Part shown: positions 15,121 to 23,924 of the stretch, one piece after another
Numbering within the stretch: position 1 is the first letter of the stretch
Layout: every line of letters begins with the position of its first letter
From: DASXHZ01 sp036488085
Lineage (GTDB): Bacteria; Acidobacteriota; Thermoanaerobaculia; Gp7-AA8
Assembly (NCBI GenBank): GCA_036488085.1
Contig: DASXHZ010000010.1
Span: 1 to 36,986 of the forward strand
DNA: 36,986 bases
Reading direction: 5' to 3'
Notes under the pieces: generated by a model
Seen by the model: only the letters and a program-made list of their open reading frames with translations
Told to the model about the DNA's origin: nothing
The model's database searches: none
Position numbers and translations under genes: made by a program

Positions 15121-15419
15121 ACGACGAGCTCATTTCGCTTCTTCGACAGCACGATCCCGCGTCCGGCAAGGCGCTGACCGAATTCGACCGCACGCGCATC
15201 CTCCACCGCGCGCAGGAGGCGAGGCGCACGCCGCATCGACGTTGGCTGGCGTCGTTCGCTCTCGCCGCGGTGGTGATCTTCGTCGCCGCGATCGCGGTCT
15301 TCCGCCACGAGCCGCCCGCGCCGGCGCACGTCCAAACAGCGCGACAAAGGCAGATTCAGTACGCAACGCCGGGCGGGACGCGGATCGTCTGGACACTCGA
15401 CCCGAACTTTCACATGTGA
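15117..15419 (+). CDS. Single-pass membrane protein, putative anti-sigma factor
   Basis: This 100-residue protein has a cytoplasmic N-terminus (1-41), one membrane helix (about 43-61, WLASFALAAVVIFVAAIAVF) and a short outer tail (PGGTRIVWTLDPNF). It has no zinc-finger motif. Its position, overlapping the ECF sigma stop by four bases, and its topology suggest a minimal anti-sigma factor. The family is not recognised, so this role comes from context only. Confidence 0.7.
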   Translation: MNDELISLLRQHDPASGKALTEFDRTRILHRAQEARRTPHRRWLASFALAAVVIFVAAIAVFRHEPPAPAHVQTARQRQIQYATPGGTRIVWTLDPNFHM

Positions 15420-15427
15420 GGTATCCG

Positions 15428-15988
15428 ATGAAACGACTTCTGCTACCGCTCTTGCTATTGATCGCCGTGCCGCTCTTCGCGAGCGACGTTGAAACAACGC
15501 CCGCACCTCCCGCGCCGATCGCCACCTCTTCCAGCGGGCACACGCAGCTCTTCCAGGTCGTCCTCGTGCGCGGCGCGACGAGCGGCGCCGAGGAGTTGGT
15601 GGGGATCCCGAAAAACGCGGAGAAAGCGATCCGGGACATCCACGACTTCCTCCCGTTCAAGAGTTACAAGCTCCTCGACTCCGGACTGCTGCGCATCGAC
15701 GACAGCGGCAAGATCCGGCTCGACGGAGTGCCGCCGCAGCAGTACGACATCGATGTCGCGTGGCGGCCGGTCTCGGCGAACAAGCTGACCATCTGGAACT
15801 TCCAGGTCGTCCCGGTGCGTATCCCCGGCGGCGTGCCGCTCGGGAAGGGGATCGCGCCGCAGGCAGACCGTCCCGTCATCGACACTTCGTTCACGATCGA
15901 CGTCGGCGAGACGATCGTCGTCGGCTCGTCGAAGCTCGGCGGCGACGTGGCGCTGGTCGTCCTCTTCACCGCCCTCCCAAATCGATAG
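15428..15988 (+). CDS. Secreted protein of unknown function
   Basis: The 186-residue product has a signal peptide (1-18, LLLPLLLLIAVPLFAS). The mature part has a beta-rich pattern (HTQLFQVVLVRGATSGAEEL, KSYKLLDSGLLRIDDSGKIR, IDVGETIVVGSSKLGGD) resembling the repeated short N-terminal domain region of secretins and periplasmic measuring proteins, but I cannot name the family. GAGG six bases before the ATG supports the start. It sits nine bases after the putative anti-sigma gene and nine before the amidohydrolase, clearly in one operon. Confidence 0.75.
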   Translation: MKRLLLPLLLLIAVPLFASDVETTPAPPAPIATSSSGHTQLFQVVLVRGATSGAEELVGIPKNAEKAIRDIHDFLPFKSYKLLDSGLLRIDDSGKIRLDGVPPQQYDIDVAWRPVSANKLTIWNFQVVPVRIPGGVPLGKGIAPQADRPVIDTSFTIDVGETIVVGSSKLGGDVALVVLFTALPNR

Positions 15989-15997
15989 GAGACCTCC

Positions 15998-17464
15998 GTG
16001 AAAAATCTGCTGTTCCTCACGCTGCTCGCCGCAGCGACGCTCGAAGCTCGTCCGATCGCATTCACGAACGTGAACGTCATTCCGATGACGTCCGACGCGG
16101 TGCTCCGGAAACAGGTCGTGATCGTCGACGACGAGAAGATCGTCTCCGTCGAGAGTGCCGATACGGCCAAGATCCCCGAGGGGGCGGAGGTGATCGACGG
16201 GGAGGGAGGCTACCTGATCCCCGGCTTGACTGACCTGCACGTTCACGTCAACGAGCCGGACGACCTCTCGCTCTACGTCGTCCACGGCGTCACGACCGTC
16301 CTAAACCTCGCCGGCGATACCTCCACGCTGCGTCTGCGCCGGCGGCCGTTCGGCGCGAGCCTCTTCACCGCAGGCCCGCTGATCATCGACGTGCAGACCG
16401 CGGCGGCCGCGCGGCAGGTCGTCGAGGAGAACGCGAAGGCGGGATACGACGCCATCAAGATCTACGACAACATCTCGGCCGAGGCGTTGCCGGTCCTCGT
16501 GGCCGAGGCGAGAAAGCGGGGGCTGCTTGCGGTTGGCCACATCCCGCGCAACCGCACGTGGCAGGAGATGCTCGCCGCGCGGCCCGACGCGATCGCGCAC
16601 GCCGAGGAGTTTCTGTACAGCCCGGTGCTGGAGGGCGACGACGCGAAGATCGTCTCCGGTATGAAGGACGGCGGGATCTCGTTGATCACGACGCTCATCA
16701 CCTACGACACGATCGGCCGCCAGGTCGCCGATCCTGCCGCCATGCTCGCGCGCTCCGAGAACGCGTACGTGAATCCGATCTTCCGGAGGATGTGGGTCTC
16801 GCCGCGCAACCGCTACCTGTCGAAGTTCCAGCCGGCACGGGTTCCGAAGTTTCGGAGCTTGCTCGCGTTTCAGAAGGGACTCGTGAAACAGCTCGAGGAC
16901 GGCGGTGTCCGTATCCTCGCCGGAACCGACGCCGGAGGCGTTCCGTTCGTCGTTCCGGGCGTGTCGCTGATCGATGAACTGCGCGAGCTCGTCTCGTGCG
17001 GCCTGAAGCCGTACGACGTTATGCGTGCCACGACCGTTGACGCCGCGCATTTTCTGCGGCGCGACGCCGGAACGATCGAAGCCGGCAAACCGGCCGATCT
17101 CGTGTTGCTTCGCGGCAACCCGCTCGCCGACATCGACAACATCACCCTCCGCGCCGGCGTCATGTTGCGGGGCCGCTGGCTCGACAACGCCGCGCTCCAC
17201 GCCGAGCTCGATCGCCTGATCGCGATCAACCATCGCGAAGAAGCGATCGTCGAAGCGCTCGATCACGACGGTGTCCGCGCCGCAATCGCCGTCGCCCGCC
17301 GCATCGGAGCCCGCGAGTCGAGCCTCAACGAGCTCGCCTACCAACTCCTCCGCGCCGAGAAGCGCCGCGACGACGCGATTCAGGTCTTCCGCGCAAACGT
17401 CGCCATGCACCCCGATTCGGAGGACGCCCGCGACTCCCTCGCCGACGCTATCGCTTCTCGATGA
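15998..17464 (+). CDS. Secreted metal-dependent amidohydrolase
   Basis: This 488-residue amidohydrolase-superfamily TIM barrel has a signal peptide (about 1-17). Metal and catalytic residues are complete: H81-x-H83 (DLHVHVN), K154 (DAIKIYD, the probable carboxylated lysine), H181 (GHIPR), H201 (AHAEE) and D311 (AGTDAG). The pattern fits imidazolonepropionase/prolidase-like members; the substrate, probably a peptide or cyclic amide, cannot be read. A helical C-terminal extension (about 405-485) resembles TPR. The GTG at 15998 has AGGAG upstream. It is the last gene of the sigma operon, and its end overlaps the convergent phosphatase by 17 bases. Confidence 0.9.
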   Translation: MKNLLFLTLLAAATLEARPIAFTNVNVIPMTSDAVLRKQVVIVDDEKIVSVESADTAKIPEGAEVIDGEGGYLIPGLTDLHVHVNEPDDLSLYVVHGVTTVLNLAGDTSTLRLRRRPFGASLFTAGPLIIDVQTAAAARQVVEENAKAGYDAIKIYDNISAEALPVLVAEARKRGLLAVGHIPRNRTWQEMLAARPDAIAHAEEFLYSPVLEGDDAKIVSGMKDGGISLITTLITYDTIGRQVADPAAMLARSENAYVNPIFRRMWVSPRNRYLSKFQPARVPKFRSLLAFQKGLVKQLEDGGVRILAGTDAGGVPFVVPGVSLIDELRELVSCGLKPYDVMRATTVDAAHFLRRDAGTIEAGKPADLVLLRGNPLADIDNITLRAGVMLRGRWLDNAALHAELDRLIAINHREEAIVEALDHDGVRAAIAVARRIGARESSLNELAYQLLRAEKRRDDAIQVFRANVAMHPDSEDARDSLADAIASR

Positions 17465-18554
17465 CCGTGATCGAGACGTCGTCCTCGACCGGCGCGTGTT
17501 GGATGAACTTGCGCCACTCGGCGACGATGGCGTCGACGAGGAGGTTGGCGGGGGCTTCGCCGTGGCGGGCGATGACGGCTTCGACGTACGCCTCGCCGCA
17601 CTCGCGGTCCTGCTCGTCGCGCGACTCCGGCAGGCCGTCGGAGTAGAGCAGCAGCCGCTCGCCGCGGGCGAGCGTCCCGTGCTCCTCCGTCCATGTCAGG
17701 CCGCTCTTGATGCCGAGGGGATATGCGCCTTGGCCGATGCGTTCGAGCACGCGGCCGTCGGGGCCGAGCCGGAGCATCTGCGGATGCCCGGCGAACGTCG
17801 CGCCGTACGCGCCATCGGGCGAGAGCAGGATGTAGCAGCAGGAGAAGAACGATCGCGAGCCGCCGGTGCGGCAGAGGATGCGGTTCAGCGAGCCGATGAT
17901 CGATCCGGGTGACGGGTCGATCTCGAGCTGCGTGCGAAAGGCCGCGTGCGCGACCGCCATCACGAGGCCGGCCGCCATCCCATGCCCTGACGCGTCGCCG
18001 AACAGCACCGCCACGCGGTCGTCCGGCAACAGCACGAAGTCGTACAGATCGCCGCCGACTGTGTTCGCGATGTGGTTGAACGCCGAGATGTCGTACGACG
18101 GCGTCCGCGGCGCGTACTTCGGAATCAGCGTCGCCTGCAGATCGCGCGCGAGCGCCAGCTCGTCGCGGTACTTGATCTTGCCGATCAGCTCCATGGCGAG
18201 CAGCACGATCATGACCGTGAACGAGGCCGAGATTTCGATGAAGAGCCACGGATCGAGCGCGGCCGACGCGTGGAAGACGCTGATCAAGCAGGCGAAGAAC
18301 CAGACGCACGTGAGGACGAACACGAGCCGCCGGATGGGCGACAGCCGCTTCGTGAGACCGTACGCCATGGCGCTGACCGTGCGCGCCCAGCGGCGGAGCC
18401 GGCTCGACTCCTTGTCGATCGCCTCGCGGTGTTCGGCGAGAAGCGCACGGCGCGTATCCGTCCAGTCGCGGCTGTACAGAGACGTGAAATCGTCCGACGT
18501 CAGGGACCTGAACGTATTCTTCCCGAGGTCCACCCAGTCGCGGAAGCGCGCCAC
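17448..18554 (-). CDS. Membrane PP2C-type (SpoIIE/RsbU) serine phosphatase
   Basis: The 368-residue protein has an N-terminal cytoplasmic segment, two membrane helices (about 76-98 and 104-124) and a SpoIIE-type PP2C phosphatase domain (about 135-366). Metal-binding motifs are visible: GGDLYDFV, GDASGHGMAAGL, YSDGLPES and EDDVSITVI. Family members dephosphorylate anti-anti-sigma factors in partner-switching pathways. No anti-sigma kinase or STAS gene is nearby. It starts 51 bases from the divergent hybrid kinase, so shared control is likely. The C-terminal end overlaps the convergent amidohydrolase. Confidence 0.92.
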   Translation of the reverse strand: MARFRDWVDLGKNTFRSLTSDDFTSLYSRDWTDTRRALLAEHREAIDKESSRLRRWARTVSAMAYGLTKRLSPIRRLVFVLTCVWFFACLISVFHASAALDPWLFIEISASFTVMIVLLAMELIGKIKYRDELALARDLQATLIPKYAPRTPSYDISAFNHIANTVGGDLYDFVLLPDDRVAVLFGDASGHGMAAGLVMAVAHAAFRTQLEIDPSPGSIIGSLNRILCRTGGSRSFFSCCYILLSPDGAYGATFAGHPQMLRLGPDGRVLERIGQGAYPLGIKSGLTWTEEHGTLARGERLLLYSDGLPESRDEQDRECGEAYVEAVIARHGEAPANLLVDAIVAEWRKFIQHAPVEDDVSITVIEKR

Positions 18555-18605
18555 ATATCGATTCTACGCGGCCCGCGAACCGATGTTTCGCCTTACACTT
18601 TTAGC

Positions 18606-21600
18606 GTGCTCCACCGGTCGCTTGGCGCCTCCTTGTTGCTGATGGTGTCCGTGTGCGCCGCCCGTCAGGCGACGGCTCAGGAACTGCCGTTCACACATTT
18701 CACGCCGAGCGACCAGGTGTCGCCGCTCCCGTCCGCCAGCGTCCAGAAGATCATCCAGGACCACCTCGGGTACATCTGGTTCGGCTTCTACTCGACCGGC
18801 GTCACCCGCTACGACGGCCGCTCGATGGAGAACTACACCGAGAGCGACGGCCTCGTCGACCTCACGGTTCGCGAGCTGGCCGAGGACGCGTCGCATCACC
18901 TGTGGGTCGGTTCCGAGGCTGGGCTGGTCGTTTCGGCGCAGCCGCTGGACGCCTACGACACCTCGCGCGTGCAGTTCGTCTCGAAATACGCCGGCGTCCA
19001 GCTCGTGCCGATGCGCATCCGGCGCAACTGCCTCGTCGCCGCGCGCGACGGCTCCGTCTGGGCGGGGACGCAGAGCGGGATCACGCGATACCGCATCGAC
19101 GGCAGCCGGATCACGCAGCGCACCATCGACGACCATGCGATCGAGGCGATGTTCGCGCGCAAGGACGGGACGGTCGTCATCTCGTACACCGCCGGCGGCT
19201 CCGCCATCTTCACCGCCGACGGGACGCCGCGTCCGCTGCCGAACGGCCCTTACGCCTTCGGGACGTTCACCGAAACGAGCGACGGCACCCTGTGGGCCGG
19301 CGGCATGGACGGCACCGTCTGGCGTTACGCCGGCGATCACTTCGAGTTCGTGAACCACGACCTGAACGAGCGTATCGTGACGCTGCTCGAGACGCGCGGC
19401 TCGCTCTGGGCTGCAAGCCTCGGCAACGGCGCGGTGCGCATCGATCTCCGCGACCGGTCGAAGCGCCTGCGCGTCACGCGCGCGAACGGCCTCCTCGGCG
19501 ACACCCTCTGGAGTCTGTGCGAGGACCACGAACGCAACCTCTGGTTCGCACAGAACGGCGGCGCTTCGCGGCTGCGGCGCGACTACGAAGCGTTCCAGTC
19601 GTACACCGGCCAGTCGCACACCGGCGAGTCGCCCGCCCTTCCCGATCCGAGCGCCTTCGCCGTGCTGCCGACCGACGACACCATCTGGGTCGGCACCGGC
19701 GGCGGCGTCGCCGCGATCCGCAAAGACGGCACGCACAGCGTCTACACCGTGCACGACGGGTTGAACAGCAATTCGGTCTACGCCCTCGCCTATGACGGCC
19801 AGGGGCGGCTGTGGATCGGCAATGTCGGCGGCGTGAACGTGCTGACGATGAACAGCGGACGGGCGACGATCTTCGGCAAACAGATCGGCATCGTCTACTG
19901 CGTCCGCCGCGCCGGCGACACGATGTGGTTTGCCGGAACGGCCGGTGTAACTGCTGTCCTTGGCGAACGGTGGTTCTTCTTCCGTACGAGCTCCGGCCTT
20001 CCACCGGCCGGCGCCACCGGCGTCGCGCTCGACGATCGCGGCTACGTCTACGTCAGCACCGCCGACAGCGGCCTGTATCGTTCCTCGATTCCGTTCGATC
20101 CAAAGACCGCGCAGGCACCGTTGACCTTCGGGCCGTTCTGGACGAAGTCAAACGGCGCACCGACCAACGCCACACGCTCGCTGCTGTGGAACGGCGGACA
20201 TCTGTGGGTCGGCACGAGCGACGGTTTGGTGGTTTTGGATGTCGCTCAGCCGGCGCGGCCCCGAGTCGAACACTCCTTCCTCCGTCCGACGCTCGGCGGC
20301 GGCATCGTCGTCGGCATCGCCTCCGCGCCGAACGGCGCGATCTGGGTCAGCAACAACGACGGCCTCGTCGAGATCGATCCGAAGGCGATGCGCGTCGTCT
20401 CGCGCGTCTCGAAAGACGACGGCCTGATCGACGACGAGGCGTGGGCGTACGGCCCGATCTCGATCGCGTCCGACGGCCGCGTTTACTTCGCGACGCCGAG
20501 CGGCGTCTCGGTCTTCACTCCGTCGCTGCGCGAGCCGGACAACGTCCCGCCGAGTGTCCGCCTGCGCGGTCTCGAGCTCCGCCAGTCGAGCGGCGGCAAC
20601 GAGCTGTCGCTGGAGTACGCGGCGCTGACGTATAGCGACGAGTCGCGTGTCCGCTACCGCACGCGCCTCGAAGGCTACGAGCCCGACTGGTCGCCGCCGA
20701 AGCCCGACACGAAGATCCGCTACACCAACCTGCCGGCGTTTCTCTTCGACAAGGACTACACCTTCGAAGTGCGCGCCGCGAACAGCGACGGCGTCTGGTC
20801 GGTCGTGCCGCTGCGTTACCGTTTCGCCGTCCATCCGCCGATCTGGTTCCGCTGGTGGGCGATCCTCGGGTACCTCGCCTTCATCCTCATCGCCGGCCAT
20901 CTCATCAACCGATACCGAGTGCGGCACCTCCAGGAGAGCAACCGCGCCCTCGAGGCGCTCGTCGACGCGCGCACCGAGGAGATCCGGGAGCAGGCGAGGG
21001 AGATCGAGACACTCGACAGAATCGTCGAGATCATCAACCGCGAGGTCGTGCTCGACAACGTCCTCCACGCCATCCTCGACCAGGGAATGAAGCTCTTCCC
21101 GAAGGCGGAGAAGGCGGCCTTCCTCCGCATCGACTACGACCAGCGGCGGACGGAAGTCGTCGCCACCGCCGGCTACGAGCCCGACATCTTCAAAGGCGTG
21201 ACCCTCTCGCCGGAAGAGGCGATGCGCCGCTACTCGCAACATGCCGAGCAACTCGAGGAAGGCGTCTACCTCATCAAGGAGAAGGATTTCCGCTGGCTCG
21301 CCGGCAGCGAGAAGGTGCGTCACCTCCCGGTGCCGAAGTCGATGCTGGCGATGGAGGTCACGCTCGGCGGCCGCGTCGAAGGCTTCTTCATCTTCGACAA
21401 CTTCAGCGACGAGAACGCGTTCACGCGCGCCGACATCCAGCGGCTCGCGCGCGTCCGCGAGCATGCCGTCTCCGCCATCTCGAAGGCGCGCATGCTCCGC
21501 GAGCTGCAGATCAAGAACCATCAGGCGGAGGAGGCGAACCACGCCAAGAGCCGCTTCCTCGCCAACATGTCGCACGAGCTGCGGACGCCGATGAACGCGA

Positions 21601-22649
21601 TCATCGGCTTCTCCGAGATCCTCGCCGAGCGTCTGCAAGACCGCATCGACGCCAAGTACATCGGTTTCCTGCAGTCGATCCTCAGTTCGGGCCAGCATTT
21701 GCTGTCGATCATCAACGACATCCTCGATCTCTCGAAAGTGGAGGCGGGGAAGATGGAGATCTTCCCGGAGACGTTCCCGGTCCGCGGCGCGATCGAGAGC
21801 GTGGCGCAGGTGATGCGGGGGATGGCGGCGCGGAAGAACGTGACGTTCGAGATCGACGTGCCGGACGGCGTCGGCGACATCGAGACCGACCACGCGAAGC
21901 TCAAGCAGATCCTCTACAACCTGATGTCGAACGCCGTGAAGTTCTCGCGCAGCGGCGGTCTGGTGACCGTGCGAGCGCACCGCGAGACCGGGGCGATCAC
22001 GATCAGCGTCGTCGACCGCGGCATCGGCATCGCGGCGACCGACCTCGACGTCATCTTCGACGAGTTCCGCCAGATCGACTCGAAGACGAACCGCCAGTTC
22101 GGCGGCACGGGCCTCGGTCTCTCGCTCGTCAAGCGCCTCGTCGAGCTGCAGCGCGGCGGGATCCTCGTCGAGAGCAAGCTGGGGGAGGGGAGCACGTTCA
22201 CGGTGACCCTTCCGTCGCGTTTCTCCGGTGCCTCCATCCCGAGCCCGATCGTGCAGCCCGACGGCTCCGTGATCCCGCCGGGCGACCGCATCCTGGTCGT
22301 GGAAGACGACGCCGATGCCTTCGATGCCATGAGCGCGTATCTCCTCAGCGCCGGCTTCGTCGTCATCCGCGCACGGTCCGGCGAAGAGGCGCTCCGCCTC
22401 GCGAGCAGCATGCAGCCGATGGCGATCACGCTCGACCTCATTCTTCCGGTCATGGAAGGGATGGAGGTCCTCCGCCGTCTGAAGAACGACGCCGCCACCT
22501 CCTCCATCCCGATCGTCGTCGTCTCGATCACCGACAACCGCGACCTCACCCGCGCCTTCGGCGCCGACGACTACTTCACCAAGCCGGTCGACTGGTCGAA
22601 GTTCCTCCGCCGGATGACGGATCTGACGCGCGGAACCGTGCCTGCATAG
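18606..22649 (+). CDS. Hybrid histidine kinase with periplasmic beta-propeller sensor
   Basis: This 1347-residue one-protein two-component system begins with a signal peptide (about 1-25). A periplasmic two-component-regulator beta-propeller (about 30-640; repeats like GYIWFGFYSTGVTRYDG and GRLWIGNVGGVNVL) is followed by a Y_Y_Y domain (about 655-735), a membrane helix (about 745-765), coiled coil, a GAF-like domain (about 800-960), HisKA with H990 (MSHELRTPMN), HATPase (NAVKFS, DRGIGIA, GGTGLGLSLVK) and a receiver with D1277 (LDLILPVMEG). Such proteins often sense glycans. GTG 18606 is chosen from the signal peptide; TACACT lies just upstream, so the mRNA could be leaderless. There is no DNA-binding output domain. 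Confidence 0.93.
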   Translation: MLHRSLGASLLLMVSVCAARQATAQELPFTHFTPSDQVSPLPSASVQKIIQDHLGYIWFGFYSTGVTRYDGRSMENYTESDGLVDLTVRELAEDASHHLWVGSEAGLVVSAQPLDAYDTSRVQFVSKYAGVQLVPMRIRRNCLVAARDGSVWAGTQSGITRYRIDGSRITQRTIDDHAIEAMFARKDGTVVISYTAGGSAIFTADGTPRPLPNGPYAFGTFTETSDGTLWAGGMDGTVWRYAGDHFEFVNHDLNERIVTLLETRGSLWAASLGNGAVRIDLRDRSKRLRVTRANGLLGDTLWSLCEDHERNLWFAQNGGASRLRRDYEAFQSYTGQSHTGESPALPDPSAFAVLPTDDTIWVGTGGGVAAIRKDGTHSVYTVHDGLNSNSVYALAYDGQGRLWIGNVGGVNVLTMNSGRATIFGKQIGIVYCVRRAGDTMWFAGTAGVTAVLGERWFFFRTSSGLPPAGATGVALDDRGYVYVSTADSGLYRSSIPFDPKTAQAPLTFGPFWTKSNGAPTNATRSLLWNGGHLWVGTSDGLVVLDVAQPARPRVEHSFLRPTLGGGIVVGIASAPNGAIWVSNNDGLVEIDPKAMRVVSRVSKDDGLIDDEAWAYGPISIASDGRVYFATPSGVSVFTPSLREPDNVPPSVRLRGLELRQSSGGNELSLEYAALTYSDESRVRYRTRLEGYEPDWSPPKPDTKIRYTNLPAFLFDKDYTFEVRAANSDGVWSVVPLRYRFAVHPPIWFRWWAILGYLAFILIAGHLINRYRVRHLQESNRALEALVDARTEEIREQAREIETLDRIVEIINREVVLDNVLHAILDQGMKLFPKAEKAAFLRIDYDQRRTEVVATAGYEPDIFKGVTLSPEEAMRRYSQHAEQLEEGVYLIKEKDFRWLAGSEKVRHLPVPKSMLAMEVTLGGRVEGFFIFDNFSDENAFTRADIQRLARVREHAVSAISKARMLRELQIKNHQAEEANHAKSRFLANMSHELRTPMNAIIGFSEILAERLQDRIDAKYIGFLQSILSSGQHLLSIINDILDLSKVEAGKMEIFPETFPVRGAIESVAQVMRGMAARKNVTFEIDVPDGVGDIETDHAKLKQILYNLMSNAVKFSRSGGLVTVRAHRETGAITISVVDRGIGIAATDLDVIFDEFRQIDSKTNRQFGGTGLGLSLVKRLVELQRGGILVESKLGEGSTFTVTLPSRFSGASIPSPIVQPDGSVIPPGDRILVVEDDADAFDAMSAYLLSAGFVVIRARSGEEALRLASSMQPMAITLDLILPVMEGMEVLRRLKNDAATSSIPIVVVSITDNRDLTRAFGADDYFTKPVDWSKFLRRMTDLTRGTVPA

Positions 22650-22693
22650 GAGTACACTTGCCATCGGTCCGCAGGTAAATTTAGGAGGCAAAT

Positions 22694-23344
22694 ATGCGAT
22701 TGACGGCGTTAGCCCTTTCCCTCGCGTGTGCTCTCTCTCTTTCCGCCCAGACCTCTCCCGAATGGAAGATCCTCGACAAGGGCAACAAGGACTTCCAGGG
22801 AGAGTCGATTTCGTTCCCGGATCTGGTCTACGCCCGTACCAAGTTGTCCAACGGCCAGAACCCGCCTGTGACCGTGCTGTCGTGCTCCGACAGCCGCGTT
22901 CCGCCGGAGCTCGTCTTCAAGCGGAGCCTCGGCCAGATCTTCCTCGTGCGCTCGGCCGGCAACGTCACCGACTCCCTCGGGATCGCCAGCATCGAATACG
23001 CGCTCACCAAGAAATGGACGAAGCTCCTCGTCATCCTCGCGCATGACAAATGCGGTGCCGTAGAAGCAGCAATCAACGGGCTCGGCAAGCCGACTGACGA
23101 AAACCGGAACCTGCAGGCTCTCGTCGACAAGATCAGGGAGTCGTTCAACAATGTTCCGTGTCCCAATCCGGCCGAATGCTGGGCCTTCCGAACACGCCAG
23201 AACGCTCTCAACACGATCGAGGATCTGAAACGACGCAGTCCCATCATCAGGAAGGCAGTCGACGTCGACAAACTCCCCGTCGTCATCGGGCTGTACGAGC
23301 TGAAGAGCGGCAAAGTCCTCGTCTGGAAGACGATCAACAATTAG
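22694..23344 (+). CDS. Secreted beta-class carbonic anhydrase
   Basis: This 216-residue enzyme interconverts CO2 and bicarbonate. A signal peptide (1-18, LSLACALSLSAQ) places it in the periplasm. The beta-class zinc site is complete: C64, D66 and R68 in CSDSRVPPE, and H117 and C120 in HDKCGAV. TAGGAGG lies upstream of the ATG. The stop overlaps the convergent PEBP-like gene by four bases. Periplasmic beta-carbonic anhydrases are less common than cytoplasmic ones but known. Confidence 0.93.
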   Translation: MRLTALALSLACALSLSAQTSPEWKILDKGNKDFQGESISFPDLVYARTKLSNGQNPPVTVLSCSDSRVPPELVFKRSLGQIFLVRSAGNVTDSLGIASIEYALTKKWTKLLVILAHDKCGAVEAAINGLGKPTDENRNLQALVDKIRESFNNVPCPNPAECWAFRTRQNALNTIEDLKRRSPIIRKAVDVDKLPVVIGLYELKSGKVLVWKTINN

Positions 23345-23910
23345 TGGCCGCGCAGGGCAGTCAATGACGCCTCGGCGAGCACGTGTCCGCGGATGATGAA
23401 GCGCAGCTTGCGCCAGGTCATCGGCGTGCCGGCGTCGTCGATCGACGGAAGGTCGAGCGCGTAGACGGTGAAGCGGTATTTGTGCGGCGGCCCCTCCGGC
23501 GGGCAGGGGCCGTCGTAGCGACGGCGCAGGAAGTCGTTGTACGCGTGGCGCCCGCCGCCCGCCAAGTCGGGCTCCGCCGCACCGGCGTTCTCCGGCACCT
23601 CGGTCGTCGTTGCCGGGACGTTGTACGCGACCCAGTGAATGAACCCGTCCGCGCCGCGCGCTTCGTAGTCGTCGCAGATGAAGACGTAACTCTTCGTCGC
23701 CGGCGGCGCCCCCGACCACCGCAGGTCCGGCGACACGTTCGGCCCATGGCAGTCGAGCCCATTCAGCAGCGTGTTGTCCGGCATCGAGCCGCCAGCCGTG
23801 AAGGCGCTGCTCGTGAGTTGGAACGAAGGCGGCGTTGACGCGCATGCGGAGACGAGAAGAAGGAGAACGAGCAGACAAGAATGTCTGCTCTCCACGTGGA
23901 GCGCAGGCAT
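23341..23910 (-). CDS. PEBP/YbhB-like lipoprotein
   Basis: The 189-residue product belongs to the phosphatidylethanolamine-binding/Raf-kinase-inhibitor-like family: NGLDCHGPNVSPDLRWSGAP, FIHWVAYNVP, YDGPCPPEGPPHKYRFTVYA. The N-terminus VLLLLVSAC has a lipobox (VSAC), so it is probably membrane-anchored. The ATG at 23910 or the GTG at 23895 could be the start. Both lie in a dispersed repeat (23870-23922), which also encodes the first residues (SRHSCLL) of the signal sequence. It is 14 bases downstream of the DUF1579-like gene, probably in one operon. Function of bacterial members is not settled. Confidence 0.88.
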   Translation of the reverse strand: MPALHVESRHSCLLVLLLLVSACASTPPSFQLTSSAFTAGGSMPDNTLLNGLDCHGPNVSPDLRWSGAPPATKSYVFICDDYEARGADGFIHWVAYNVPATTTEVPENAGAAEPDLAGGGRHAYNDFLRRRYDGPCPPEGPPHKYRFTVYALDLPSIDDAGTPMTWRKLRFIIRGHVLAEASLTALRGH

Positions 23911-23922
23911 TCTTGTCTGCGC
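23870..23922. repeat. Two-hairpin GCAGACA repeat, copy 1
   Basis: Hairpins GAGCAGACA-AGAA-TGTCTGCTC and GCGCAGGCA-TTCT-TGTCTGCGC are joined by TCCACGTGGA, and the hairpins also complement each other. Copies occur at 29531-29587 and, in part, at 25696-25722. This copy covers the start and signal-peptide codons of the PEBP-like gene. Confidence 0.88.
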
Positions 23923-23924
23923 CG

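Noticed and set aside
20148..22691. 847-codon open frame on the minus strand
   Set aside because: It lies opposite the hybrid kinase, whose motifs are complete; its Arg/Asp/Val-rich translation is typical of antisense frames in GC-rich genes.
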